From: Candidatus Micrarchaeaceae archaeon
GTDB lineage: Archaea; Micrarchaeota; Micrarchaeia; Micrarchaeales; Micrarchaeaceae
Reading direction: 5' to 3'
Length of the DNA: 41,506 nt
Assembly: GCA_027310755.1 (NCBI GenBank)
Contig: DAIDAE010000005.1
Location: forward strand, 1 to 41,506
Part shown: positions 18,061 to 27,706 of the stretch, piece by piece
Position numbering within the stretch: position 1 is the stretch's first letter
Layout of the letters: each line of letters begins with the position of its first letter
The notes under the pieces: generated by a model
What the model was told of the DNA's origin: nothing
Seen by the model: only the letters and a program-made list of their open reading frames with translations
Database searches by the model: none
Made by a program: the position numbers and the translations under genes

Positions 18061-19190
18061 ATTATGTTCCTCAATGTATGCTTTGAAGCCAGGCTCGGCG
18101 CCCCGAGAAGATCTCCGGCTCTTTCCATGAAATCAAATGCTATGATGATTGCAAGTATAAATGCGAGCACAAGATAGAGCAGCTGTGCTATTGCACTGAC
18201 TATTACCCCTTTCGTTATGCCAAGACCCAGCTCGCCATAGGATGGAAGCCAACTGACCCCGGGCTGGATATTGCTCGTGAGCTGGCCGAGCGATGAAGCC
18301 GATATCGTGGATGTGGCGACGCTCACGTTCGCTATGAGCAGATAGAGCAATAGCGGGAAGAGCAGGTAGAATGCCACGAACATGCCCAGGAATGATCCGC
18401 CCGCCGCTCTTGTGAACGGTATGGTCCTCAATATTATCCCAAGATAGAGGAAGAGGGGGGCTATCGCATAGAATATCGCGAGTATCGCGGCGCCGGCGAG
18501 CGGAAGCGCTATGAGACCCACAAGAACGGGTATCAGCTTGCCGTATATCTGGGTGGAAAATGCCAGGCCGGCGAGCGGTTTTGCGCTGAATCCCTCGTTG
18601 GTGACGTACGCCCCGTAGGTTATGCTGCTTGAGAACTGGACAATGTCCGAGGCTACAGCCAGGGGTATCAGGTCAGTGGATAGCGCGGTGAGCGAACCGC
18701 CTGCAAGGCTGGAGCAATCGTTCTGGAATATGCCCTGGCTTATCACGCCTGGTGCCAGCGCCAGGTAGTTGCCCGGGACCGGCAGCGAGTTTTCAATCTG
18801 GAAACCCCCGAGGAATATGAACACTATTATGGCGGTCACCATGACCTCCCCTATCTCGGTCTTTCCAAAACTGACCAGCTGCGGGATCTTTATCGCGCTG
18901 CCCAGGAGGTACATAAGGGCGGCGATGTTCAGCATCAGCAGCAGCAACAGCAGCGTTATGACTATCAGGCTGTTGGCCGCGTATATGGGCCCGGAACTGT
19001 TGGAGAGCACTTGTGTGCCCACGAAGCTCTGGCAGAATGCAGTGGCATCGCTGTAAGGAGCCGGCAGCGCGGCTGCCGTTGCGACGGGCAGCGCCGTGAA
19101 GACGAGCAGAGCAACGCAGGCCAGCATGAGCCTGGGCACGGCTCTGCCACCGAACGCGTGTTTATCCATGTTTTTATTCTCATTCTCCAT
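18057..19190 (-). CDS. VirB6/TrbL/CedA-like polytopic membrane protein (paralog 4)
   Basis: Motif 'FLYLGIILRTIPFTRAAGGSFLGMFVAFYLLFP'. Confidence 0.7.
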   Translation of the reverse strand: MENENKNMDKHAFGGRAVPRLMLACVALLVFTALPVATAAALPAPYSDATAFCQSFVGTQVLSNSSGPIYAANSLIVITLLLLLLMLNIAALMYLLGSAIKIPQLVSFGKTEIGEVMVTAIIVFIFLGGFQIENSLPVPGNYLALAPGVISQGIFQNDCSSLAGGSLTALSTDLIPLAVASDIVQFSSSITYGAYVTNEGFSAKPLAGLAFSTQIYGKLIPVLVGLIALPLAGAAILAIFYAIAPLFLYLGIILRTIPFTRAAGGSFLGMFVAFYLLFPLLLYLLIANVSVATSTISASSLGQLTSNIQPGVSWLPSYGELGLGITKGVIVSAIAQLLYLVLAFILAIIIAFDFMERAGDLLGAPSLASKHTLRNII

Positions 19191-19196
19191 GCTTGA

Positions 19197-20852
19197 TCAC
19201 ACCAGCCTTGAGAGCCCTGCAAGCTCCACGTCGCCTCCAAGAATTCCGGACAGGCCGATTATTCCTGCGATTGTTATTATTATATTCATGATCGGGAGGA
19301 AGTAGGCGGATATGCCAAGTATCCCGTATGCCTGTGTTATCCCGAAAACCATTCCCTCGCCGTCGCTGTAGTACTGAACTGGGCTGAATATTGTGTAGCC
19401 TCCGCCGGATCTTGATTTCGCGGACACGTAATTCGCGGCGTTCACTGCAGGGTATGTTCCCTGCGCCGCCCCGAACCCGCAGACTGGAACGCCGAAGGCG
19501 CCTACATCATTTATGAATCCTTGGGGATTCTGTGGGGCCACTGACAGCAGGGTTTGCCACCAATCGGAAAGAGGCGGGGCGTTACCGGTTATCCAATTCG
19601 ATATCAGATGCCACAAGGCGCCAAGGTATATGCCGGGAGTATTGGTATCTATCCAGACAAGGAACTCGCTGCCTGTCAGGCCAGCCCATGGCCAGCAGCC
19701 GCAGTCGGACGCTATGCCGCTTATGCTGGGAAGGTTGAAAAAGTCCAGTCCGTACCTATATCCGGCATTGCCGCAGAATATAAGGTTCTGGTCTAGGAAG
19801 CCGTAGCCATTGACATTGCCGTTTATCGCAGTGTTGTTGGATGCGAGATACTCTATGGAGAACATCGTCGGATAAATCAGTATGGCGCCTATTGCGATCG
19901 CTATCAGCAAACCGCCGATGCGCCTGAGGAAGAATACTCCCCTCAGTACCAGCCCGGCAAACAGCAGCCACGGCCACATGAATATGAAGATGTTGTCGAA
20001 GAGAAGCTGTGCGACGAAAGAGCCTATCGCGTAGTAGAGCAGGCTGCTCGTCGTGGTGAGCGCCCTTGTTATGATGTTGATTCCAGCAAGTGGGGTGCCG
20101 TAGAACTTCAGGTAGAACGAAGGTGCAGGAGCACCCGGTATGGGAGGGACGCCGAAGACGGGGGCGCCCGCACATCCCTCGGCAGGATCTGCGCCCAGGC
20201 AAACTCCCAACGTTATCGTGAACTTGGAAAGGAAGGAGAGGTACGAGTCCAGCACGAAAATGTCATTCAGGGAGCTCCCGGCCTGTGTAGCCAGGTTTGC
20301 AGTTACGGTCGCAGCCGCGGCAAGGGGATAATCAATCAGTTCTGTGCTGTCAGTGCCGAGACTGCCCGCCGCCGCGGCATTAACGATGTCGCACACGCTG
20401 GGGTTATTCATCGGGCTGGATGGATTGCTCAAAAATTCGGTGCCGACTAGGCTTCCGGGGAGACCGAAGGAGCTCGTGCTTGCCGACTGCTGCGCAATGC
20501 TGCTGCACATTGCGCTGACCGTGCTCGGCGTCAGGACAGTATGATTGGTGCCGGTGACAGACTGCCAGTATAGATTGCCAAATAGGAGCAGCGTGCCTAT
20601 GACTATTCCGGCTATGAGGGCGGTTGCCACTACCTGGTAGAACTCTGCCTTGGCGCCGGCCTTCACCGTATTGTTTGCGAGGATGGAGCCGGCCATGTAC
20701 CATAGGGCGGCTATGAGCGCGTCTATGGTTATTGCGAGTATCACTAATGGAAGATAGCTTGCCTGGATGCTTGAGAATGCGGTGGGCGGGACCGCAAGCA
20801 AAGCGCCGCTGTGGGCCAGTGCATAAATTATATTTTGTTCCAGCATCATCAC
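19197..20852 (-). CDS. VirB6/TrbL/CedA-like polytopic membrane protein (paralog 3, longest)
   Basis: Motif 'LLFAGLVLRGVFFLRRIGGLLIAIAIGAILIYP'; large Cys-containing exterior insert. Confidence 0.7.
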   Translation of the reverse strand: MMMLEQNIIYALAHSGALLAVPPTAFSSIQASYLPLVILAITIDALIAALWYMAGSILANNTVKAGAKAEFYQVVATALIAGIVIGTLLLFGNLYWQSVTGTNHTVLTPSTVSAMCSSIAQQSASTSSFGLPGSLVGTEFLSNPSSPMNNPSVCDIVNAAAAGSLGTDSTELIDYPLAAAATVTANLATQAGSSLNDIFVLDSYLSFLSKFTITLGVCLGADPAEGCAGAPVFGVPPIPGAPAPSFYLKFYGTPLAGINIITRALTTTSSLLYYAIGSFVAQLLFDNIFIFMWPWLLFAGLVLRGVFFLRRIGGLLIAIAIGAILIYPTMFSIEYLASNNTAINGNVNGYGFLDQNLIFCGNAGYRYGLDFFNLPSISGIASDCGCWPWAGLTGSEFLVWIDTNTPGIYLGALWHLISNWITGNAPPLSDWWQTLLSVAPQNPQGFINDVGAFGVPVCGFGAAQGTYPAVNAANYVSAKSRSGGGYTIFSPVQYYSDGEGMVFGITQAYGILGISAYFLPIMNIIITIAGIIGLSGILGGDVELAGLSRLV

Positions 20853-20854
20853 AC

Positions 20855-22165
20855 CTATATGGCAGACCAGAAGCCTGCAGCTCCCTCAATCCCTGATTCC
20901 AGGGCCTTTGCAAATCCGATTGCAAAGCCAAGCGTAACGGTTATATTTATCGCAAAAAGCACCACCACTATGAACATGAATTCTGAGATGGAGAGGGCGA
21001 TGTATTGCACTCCCTGTATTATCTGGTCGCCGCTGGCATTGACAATGCCGACGAACGGTATGGCGCCGGGGAGCGAGCTGACCTCGTTGGATAGTTGTAT
21101 CATGAAGGCAAAGAAATCGCTCGGGCAGATGGGCAGCGCAAAGGATATGAAAGGGAGGGGGAGGTTGTACGAGCATGCCGTCGAGGAAAACATGCTGTTC
21201 AGGTTGTCATGCGAATATGTTATCAAAAGGTAACCCGCCTCTGGATTGCACGCCGCGGTGTTGGTCGCCCCGATTGCGCACGGGGTGAAGAGCCAATGTA
21301 TGAAATATGAATCGACGACCACCATCACCGGGTACACTATGTACAGCGCTATCGCTATGGCTATCATGGAGTTCGCCGCGTATCTCAGGTTCGCGCCACC
21401 GAAGGGGAGCGACCGCATTACCAGCGCCACTGGGAGTATTATCGCAAATGCAGAGGCCTGCGATATGACCAATATCAGGTACTGGAACAGCATTATTCCA
21501 ACACCCAGCATCACCATCGGGGAAAGTATGTCCAGGAATAGCCCGCTGAGTATCGTGTACGGGGCGGAGAGGTCGACCCCTACTGGCATTTCTATTGATA
21601 CCTGGACGGGTCCCACATTGAATTCTCGGGCGAATGTGGGCCAGAGCTCTCCCAGAGCCGAGCTGATCTGCGACCATATTGCGGCCACTATCGCATACGA
21701 ATACGAAAATGCATACAGCTCTATGCCGAGCCGCGGCCCGGTGTCAAAGGCATAATTTCCTGTGTATGCAAGGGCATAGGCGAACGGATCACCCGGCTGC
21801 GTGGAGGCCGTAACTGCGACATTCGCCTCCTGGAGTGCCGGGAAGGGAATGCAAACCGAGGATCCTACAAATGTGCTGCACACTACAGAACTCTGCGTTA
21901 CTGGATTTGGGTTGCCTATCGCGCTTGTCACGCTAGCCGCTGCGCTGCATATGAAACTAGTGGTTCCGAGCAGCGCCAGTATTATTATCATGCTGATGAA
22001 GACCTGGGTCAGCTCCATCTTCACCACGCCGTTGATCTTCATCCTTGTGCCCCCCGGGAGGAACCTGCTCGCCAGGTAGACGAACGAGAGCACGGCTATC
22101 GAGAGCAGTATGACCAGAAAGTTGTTCCCCAGCCAGCTTGTTCCATAGGTGCATGTGTACGCCAT
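20855..22165 (-). CDS. VirB6/TrbL/CedA-like polytopic membrane protein (paralog 2)
   Basis: Motif 'ILPVALVMRSLPFGGANLRYAANSMIAIAIALYIVYP'. Confidence 0.68.
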   Translation of the reverse strand: MAYTCTYGTSWLGNNFLVILLSIAVLSFVYLASRFLPGGTRMKINGVVKMELTQVFISMIIILALLGTTSFICSAAASVTSAIGNPNPVTQSSVVCSTFVGSSVCIPFPALQEANVAVTASTQPGDPFAYALAYTGNYAFDTGPRLGIELYAFSYSYAIVAAIWSQISSALGELWPTFAREFNVGPVQVSIEMPVGVDLSAPYTILSGLFLDILSPMVMLGVGIMLFQYLILVISQASAFAIILPVALVMRSLPFGGANLRYAANSMIAIAIALYIVYPVMVVVDSYFIHWLFTPCAIGATNTAACNPEAGYLLITYSHDNLNSMFSSTACSYNLPLPFISFALPICPSDFFAFMIQLSNEVSSLPGAIPFVGIVNASGDQIIQGVQYIALSISEFMFIVVVLFAINITVTLGFAIGFAKALESGIEGAAGFWSAI

Positions 22166-22172
22166 TTTGATA

Positions 22173-23531
22173 TCACGCGAGTTTCATTTTTCCCACACCG
22201 AGTTTTATCTGTCCTCCTAGCGCCCTGGCTATCCCCTGCGCTATTGTCACCCCGATTATGAGATCGAGGATGAAGAGCACGAACTGTATCACCACTGGGA
22301 GCATAAATATGAACATGGGGTTAAGTATTGGATAGATGTCGCCACCCACAAATGCGCTGAGCGCACCGCAGTATCCCGTGAAGAACGCCCAATAATCGTT
22401 CTCTCCAGTAGTAAATAAAGGAATAGGAGGGCATGCGACAATAGTAGATGACCCCAATCCACCCGGAAGGCCTGAGAATACCACGCCCACCAATGGGTTG
22501 AATTCGGATATAACGCCGCAGAGCAGGGTGCCGAGAACGCCGCTCGGGCAGGTGGAGTTGAACGCGTTCAAAATGGCCCCGGAATTTTCTGGATACAAGG
22601 GCGAGAAGAAGTAAACTATTGGGGCATTGAACATCGCCAGGAGCGCCGGGTATATTATTGCCCCTGCTATCGCTAGGGCTATTAGCGTGGCGCCTATCGG
22701 CCTGAGGAACGGTGTGGCCCTGAAGATCAACCCTAGAGGAAGAAGCACACCCAGAGATATGGCAATTACGTCTATGAAAATTGCATACTGGGTTTCCAGC
22801 ACAAGCATCATCGGAAAGATAAGGAACGTGAACACCAGCCCAAGGATGTGCGAACCTCCAGTCACGGGGTTCGCGTCTATTATGGAGCCCGAGTACAGGT
22901 TGAAATCAGATCCGAGGTTCAGGCTGCCAATAAGGGTGTCACCCGCAACGGGCAGCGGCGGGAACGGTATTGTGAAATATGTATTGAGCCTTATGGATTT
23001 TAGGAATTCCGCGCCCATGGAGATACCGAGGAGGTTGTTGAAAGATTCATTGGTGTAGTTTATCGACCCCAGTGAACATCCTGTGCCGAATGTGGAGTAC
23101 GCAGTATAATACATTAGGTCAAAACCGTTTGTAGATGCGCTGGCGCCAAGGCATTTAAGAGGGGCGGTGACGCCAGGGAGTAGGGAGGCAAGGGCTCCGG
23201 AGATGACTATCACGGAAAGTATCACCCCTACTATTAACAGGCTCTTTATCGCCTCCCAAAGCTCGCCCTTGTACCATCCCTTGAACGACTGTATGGCAAG
23301 CACCTCGCCGATCAGGTAGGATATCGCGACTATGGTAAACGACAAAAGGATGGCTATGAATACAAACGGAACCGCGCTGTTTATGCACGTGGCCAAGTCA
23401 GGAACCGTGCCGCTGGCGGTCGCGCAGTAAAAATTGGTGAGTTGCGTGCCGAGCGATGAGGCGCCTGCAGTCGATTGAAGCGCTGCAAAAATGAGAGCAA
23501 CAATGGCCGCAAACCTTAGACCGGAAGGCAT
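22173..23531 (-). CDS. VirB6/TrbL/CedA-like polytopic membrane protein (paralog 1)
   Basis: Motif 'LLPLGLIFRATPFLRPIGATLIALAIAGAIIYP'. Confidence 0.7.
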   Translation of the reverse strand: MPSGLRFAAIVALIFAALQSTAGASSLGTQLTNFYCATASGTVPDLATCINSAVPFVFIAILLSFTIVAISYLIGEVLAIQSFKGWYKGELWEAIKSLLIVGVILSVIVISGALASLLPGVTAPLKCLGASASTNGFDLMYYTAYSTFGTGCSLGSINYTNESFNNLLGISMGAEFLKSIRLNTYFTIPFPPLPVAGDTLIGSLNLGSDFNLYSGSIIDANPVTGGSHILGLVFTFLIFPMMLVLETQYAIFIDVIAISLGVLLPLGLIFRATPFLRPIGATLIALAIAGAIIYPALLAMFNAPIVYFFSPLYPENSGAILNAFNSTCPSGVLGTLLCGVISEFNPLVGVVFSGLPGGLGSSTIVACPPIPLFTTGENDYWAFFTGYCGALSAFVGGDIYPILNPMFIFMLPVVIQFVLFILDLIIGVTIAQGIARALGGQIKLGVGKMKLA

Positions 23532-23595
23532 GCTTTAAGATAATCTGATAAGGTATTTATACTATGTTCCCGTATGCAACCGTGATATTTTATCC

Positions 23596-24387
23596 CTATC
23601 TCTTTAGCATCGGGAACCTGGCCATGTATGACTGGCTCTGCAGCACGACAAGGAATGGCATTATGAAAAGGGAGTTGAATATCAGTATTAGGTAGCTTGA
23701 AAGCGCGGCGCCGCCCACCGCTATGAAAATGGAGTCGAATACGCTTAGGAGCATAAACCCGGCAACGAACCAGAGCAGTATGTTGTCCAGCCGCTTGAAG
23801 AAGAATGAAAAGCTCTGCTGCATCGCCCTCCTCAGGCCTTTTTCATCAACGACTATTGACGCCGGGGCGTAGAAGAACAATGGCAGGATCACTATGCTCA
23901 GCACAGCTGCATACACCTCGCTCGCGTTCAGCACGTAGGCGAGCATGTTGAAAAGGACGACCAATACCGTGTATATGAGCAGGACGACGAACACCCTAGA
24001 GGTGTACTTCTCTAGCCCATCCATGACCTCCTTCCTTATTCTTGTCTGCGTCCTGCTGTGCTTTACTATGACATTTATGGCCACTATCGCAAAGCTCAGG
24101 AAAAGAAGGGAAAGGAGGATCGAGAATGTTATCACCGCTGTGGTGAACGGGGTCAGGTTTGTGAGCACGCTGGCCAGCCTCAGGAATATGCCCCCCATGT
24201 CGTTGTATGTCGGGAACGATGCAAAGGCTGGGATCAGGAACGCGATTATGAAGGATATGGAGAATAGCAGTATCAACGGCAGGTGGCTCACGTATATTTC
24301 CGATGAATATTGGAGGGTGCTTTTCATTGAAACCACCGCGACCTGCGATAAGGATGGTTTAGATGGCAAGGAATATAAAGCATGCAC
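23596..24387 (-). CDS. Six-TM integral membrane protein of unknown function
   Basis: Several hydrophobic segments and 'VVDEKGLRRAMQQSFSFFFKRLDNILLWF' typical of DUF-type 6TM proteins; Met at ~24327 is an alternative start. Confidence 0.65.
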   Translation of the reverse strand: MHALYSLPSKPSLSQVAVVSMKSTLQYSSEIYVSHLPLILLFSISFIIAFLIPAFASFPTYNDMGGIFLRLASVLTNLTPFTTAVITFSILLSLLFLSFAIVAINVIVKHSRTQTRIRKEVMDGLEKYTSRVFVVLLIYTVLVVLFNMLAYVLNASEVYAAVLSIVILPLFFYAPASIVVDEKGLRRAMQQSFSFFFKRLDNILLWFVAGFMLLSVFDSIFIAVGGAALSSYLILIFNSLFIMPFLVVLQSQSYMARFPMLKR

Positions 24388-24438
24388 TAGACTTTAAAGA
24401 AACATTGAATCAAAATAGTAAAAATCAAAAATAAAAGT

Positions 24439-24460
24439 GTGCAAGGTGTACGCCTTGCAC
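24439..24460 (-). terminator. Hairpin followed by U-rich tract downstream of the pilin gene
   Basis: Minus strand GTGCAAGG-CGTACA-CCTTGCAC then ACTTTTATTTTTGATTTTTAC; 8-bp perfect stem. Confidence 0.75.
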
Positions 24461-24487
24461 CAGAGCAGTTGCGTTAGCTGTTCGGCT

Positions 24488-24892
24488 TTAGCATCCTCCT
24501 GCCGTCTGCGCATTTGCCACAACGGTCGTTGATGAGTATCCTGTCAGCACAGTCAGGATGTATGGGGCAAGGACTGCTATTATGATGCCTACTACGCCGC
24601 CGAGCACCATTCCCATTCCGTATCCCTGCATTGTCCCTTTTGAGGAACCAGGCATCAGGTGCGAGCCCGCATATAGTGCACCGCCCAATATCATCAGCAT
24701 CAAGCCGATCACAAAGATGGCGGTGGACACTGTTTGATAGACCTGGACTATGGAGCAGAGTACGCTGTTGCTCCCAGCTGTCGACGCAAAGGCCGGCGCA
24801 GCCATTATGCTCAATAGCGCCAGAGCCGCAAAGCCCAGTCTGAATACGTTGTTGTTCGCCGCGGACAACAGCTTGTATATTGGATTGTTCAT
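24488..24892 (-). CDS. VirB2/TrbC/CedA1-like pilin (major pilin candidate 1)
   Basis: Signal peptide then 'LCSIVQVYQTVSTAIFVIGLMLMILGGALYAGSHLMPGSSKGTMQGYGMGMVLGGVVGIIIAVLAPYIL' (two TM with short charged loop). Confidence 0.78.
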   Translation of the reverse strand: MNNPIYKLLSAANNNVFRLGFAALALLSIMAAPAFASTAGSNSVLCSIVQVYQTVSTAIFVIGLMLMILGGALYAGSHLMPGSSKGTMQGYGMGMVLGGVVGIIIAVLAPYILTVLTGYSSTTVVANAQTAGGC

Positions 24893-24936
24893 GCATTACA
24901 CCATTATGTTTTCAGATAATAACTGTGTGAGGAAGG

Positions 24937-24945
24937 TTTATAAAT
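24937..24945 (-). promoter_or_regulatory. TATA box of pilin gene
   Basis: Minus-strand ATTTATAAA ~45-50 bp upstream of the pilin ATG. Confidence 0.5.
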
Positions 24946-25082
24946 CTATCCACCAAGAGTTTTCTCCTTTTAAATAGTTTTTGATACCGGAAGTATGAGA
25001 AATATCCTCCAGAGTGGCCGTTATGGACAGGGTATGGAATACGGTGCTGTAATTATAGGATTGACTCAACCCTTTCCGAATG

Positions 25083-27578
25083 TCAGGAAACAGCAGGGCA
25101 GGCGCCGAGCAGGTTTGCAATTGGTATATTCGCAATCTGGGACACAGCATATACGGACACCGCCGCTATCGCCACGCCCACTATCCCGCCAATCACCATG
25201 CCGATCGCATATCCCTGGAGCGTGCCCCTCTGTTGCGACGGAAATATCGAGGAGCTTTCATAGAGTATTGCCCCGATTATCGCAAGCATCAGGCCTATGA
25301 GGAATATGATCCCATTGATCGTGGAGTATATGCTGCAAAGTTCCCCGCTGAGCGGCGCGACCACTGCGTTTCCAAAGTTTGTCCCGCTGCTGCCTATTGT
25401 AAATGGAGGACCCACAACAAATACCGATCCTGCCACGAATGTATTCTGGTACATCTCACATAGAAGGTATGTATTTGCGGCGAGGCCGCTGCCTGCAGGA
25501 GGGGGGGCACCGGAAGCGGTGGTCCATGTGGCGGTGCAGCTGTCGCCATACTGCGGATAACCTGATATTGCAATTGAACATCCTATCGTAGAGGAGCCCT
25601 GCCGGACAGGCGTCCATGCGCCATTGAGCTGCGGGGTGTAGCTTACCAGGCACCCTCCTTTGCCGCCGTCCGCGCTTGTACCGGTGCACGCCTTGCCGGA
25701 CGACTGCGTGACATCTGAGCACATGCTCTGCAGGTTGCCGATCTGCGCATTCTGCCCTATTGGCAGGAAGTATACGTTTGCGGGATAGTTTAGCGCTTCG
25801 TCGATGTTCGCCGTGATGGTGGATGGGTCGTAGTTTCCATTCTGGTCCGGCTGCATGCCATTGAAGACGGTTATTGTGCCGGATGCTGAACCGAGAAGGG
25901 TGTTGGTGCTGCTTATTACTGTGGGAAATTCTTCGTTGCTGGTCCCGAAGAGGCAGGTGGAGCCATTGCATTGTGCGTTAACGCTTGCAAAGAACAGGGC
26001 GGTGTTCGCCGTTGAATAAGCATATGGGGGAGTGCCGACGGACCACCCATCTCCGTTAGGATAGCCGTAGTTGGATCCCATTTGGAGAGGAGAGGTATAA
26101 TTATAAAGACAGAATGCATAATTGCCGGTCGTCGTTGGGATCCAGGATGGCACCGCCCATCCTCCCAAAGTTTCGCTTTCTATCAGGCACGGTAGCCCTG
26201 CCGCGCCGGCTACGTTGCCGCATGACGGGAGCGACACGACATTGCCGTTGGGGCCGAGTGGGGAAACACATCCCGCGGCGGTTGATCCGCCCGCGGCTTC
26301 CAGATACAAGTTTGGAGCTGAAGGATAAACGCATGGACCATTGCATGCGCCACTTACAGGAGGAGTCAAATCTCCCTGCAGATACCAGTACCACCAAAAG
26401 GGGGATTTGGTGCTTGTGTCCGGAATTGGATTCAGGATGCATCCCTTTATGCCCTTACCTCTGGTTGTGCTGTAGCAAGCCCCGGAGAGCTTCCAGCCTG
26501 AGCTCGGGTTCTGCATTTGCAGCATCCCGGGCTGGTCTGCTCCTGTAATATTTATGCTGCCTATCGCGCTCCAGCTTGGGCCGGCTGGAGTTTGGGGAGG
26601 CGGGCCCTCATTGGTGCCCTGGTAGAAGCCGCATACATCATACACCCCCTGCGGCAGCGTATCGTTTGTTATGTATGTCATGTTGCAATACGTGGGGCTC
26701 CAGCCCTGCGCCGAAGCTGGCATTGCCACGTTCGCAGTATCGAAAAGGCAGGGAGGATATGGATTCTGGGCGAAGCCACCGGTGCTGATGGCCTCATTGC
26801 AAAGAACATTCGTCGGGGAAGATGAGGTCGTGAGCGTAGTGGTCAGCTTGTCCGGGGCGGCGCATGAACCCCCGGGCGCGGAGAGCTCTATGAGCGTAGC
26901 GTCTGTGCACGAAGCATTGTATACTACCTCGCTGATGTAGGTGGAGGTTCCCGGGATCAGCTTCGTCGCGGCAATGCTGAGTTGGCTTGATATTGGATAT
27001 ATGCCGTTTAGAACAACCTCCGCATCGACAAGACTGCTGCAGGTGCCACTTCCGGCGCCGGAAGTTATAAACACGTTATATGTGCCCGGGGGTTCTGATA
27101 TTGTATTCTGGTATGTAAGGCACCAGTCCGTCGTGTGGCCTGAATCCACCACAGTCCCGCTGATTGTGTTTGTTATCTTCCATGAAACATAACCGGTGCT
27201 GCCGCCGCCAGCGGAGAGAGCGAGCTGCCCGCCTGTCCATATGCAGATTGCATTGGTAGATGTACTGTAAGCACTTTCAGATACTGAAAAGCCGTTGCAG
27301 CTGTTGCTGATGGATCCGCTAGAAGTTACAAAAAGGGTCTGGAAGACTTGCAATCCGTCCGTAGTGTCAAAAGCGCTTACCGTGGAGATGCCTGGGGCCG
27401 TGGCGGTTATGAGATCCTTCGTATTGGTTGCAACAGGATTAATTGATATACTCAGCGTGGGCATGCCGCTACTGTAAGTTCCAGGATTTGCCTGTGCTAT
27501 TGTATTGTACGGCAGGAGAACTAGCATGGATATTACGATACAGAGCATCACTGTTTTAGGAAGACTGCGATTCGTCAT
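25083..27578 (-). CDS. Giant secreted protein with C-terminal pilin-like (VirB2) two-helix module
   Basis: Signal peptide; Cys/Thr/Ser-rich exterior; C-terminal 'LCSIYSTINGIIFLIGLMLAIIGAILYESSSIFPSQQRGTLQGYAIGMVIGGIVGVAIAAVSVYAV'. Confidence 0.75.
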   Translation of the reverse strand: MTNRSLPKTVMLCIVISMLVLLPYNTIAQANPGTYSSGMPTLSISINPVATNTKDLITATAPGISTVSAFDTTDGLQVFQTLFVTSSGSISNSCNGFSVSESAYSTSTNAICIWTGGQLALSAGGGSTGYVSWKITNTISGTVVDSGHTTDWCLTYQNTISEPPGTYNVFITSGAGSGTCSSLVDAEVVLNGIYPISSQLSIAATKLIPGTSTYISEVVYNASCTDATLIELSAPGGSCAAPDKLTTTLTTSSSPTNVLCNEAISTGGFAQNPYPPCLFDTANVAMPASAQGWSPTYCNMTYITNDTLPQGVYDVCGFYQGTNEGPPPQTPAGPSWSAIGSINITGADQPGMLQMQNPSSGWKLSGACYSTTRGKGIKGCILNPIPDTSTKSPFWWYWYLQGDLTPPVSGACNGPCVYPSAPNLYLEAAGGSTAAGCVSPLGPNGNVVSLPSCGNVAGAAGLPCLIESETLGGWAVPSWIPTTTGNYAFCLYNYTSPLQMGSNYGYPNGDGWSVGTPPYAYSTANTALFFASVNAQCNGSTCLFGTSNEEFPTVISSTNTLLGSASGTITVFNGMQPDQNGNYDPSTITANIDEALNYPANVYFLPIGQNAQIGNLQSMCSDVTQSSGKACTGTSADGGKGGCLVSYTPQLNGAWTPVRQGSSTIGCSIAISGYPQYGDSCTATWTTASGAPPPAGSGLAANTYLLCEMYQNTFVAGSVFVVGPPFTIGSSGTNFGNAVVAPLSGELCSIYSTINGIIFLIGLMLAIIGAILYESSSIFPSQQRGTLQGYAIGMVIGGIVGVAIAAVSVYAVSQIANIPIANLLGACPAVS

Positions 27579-27706
27579 ATTACCCTTTCCTTTTCGACTT
27601 AATTAATTATTAAGAGGTATTTAAATTACTGATAGTTTTGCATTCCATTCCAAATCGCGACCTGCTGATCAAAACTACGTTATTGATTTTGTACTTGTTA
27701 TATTGA

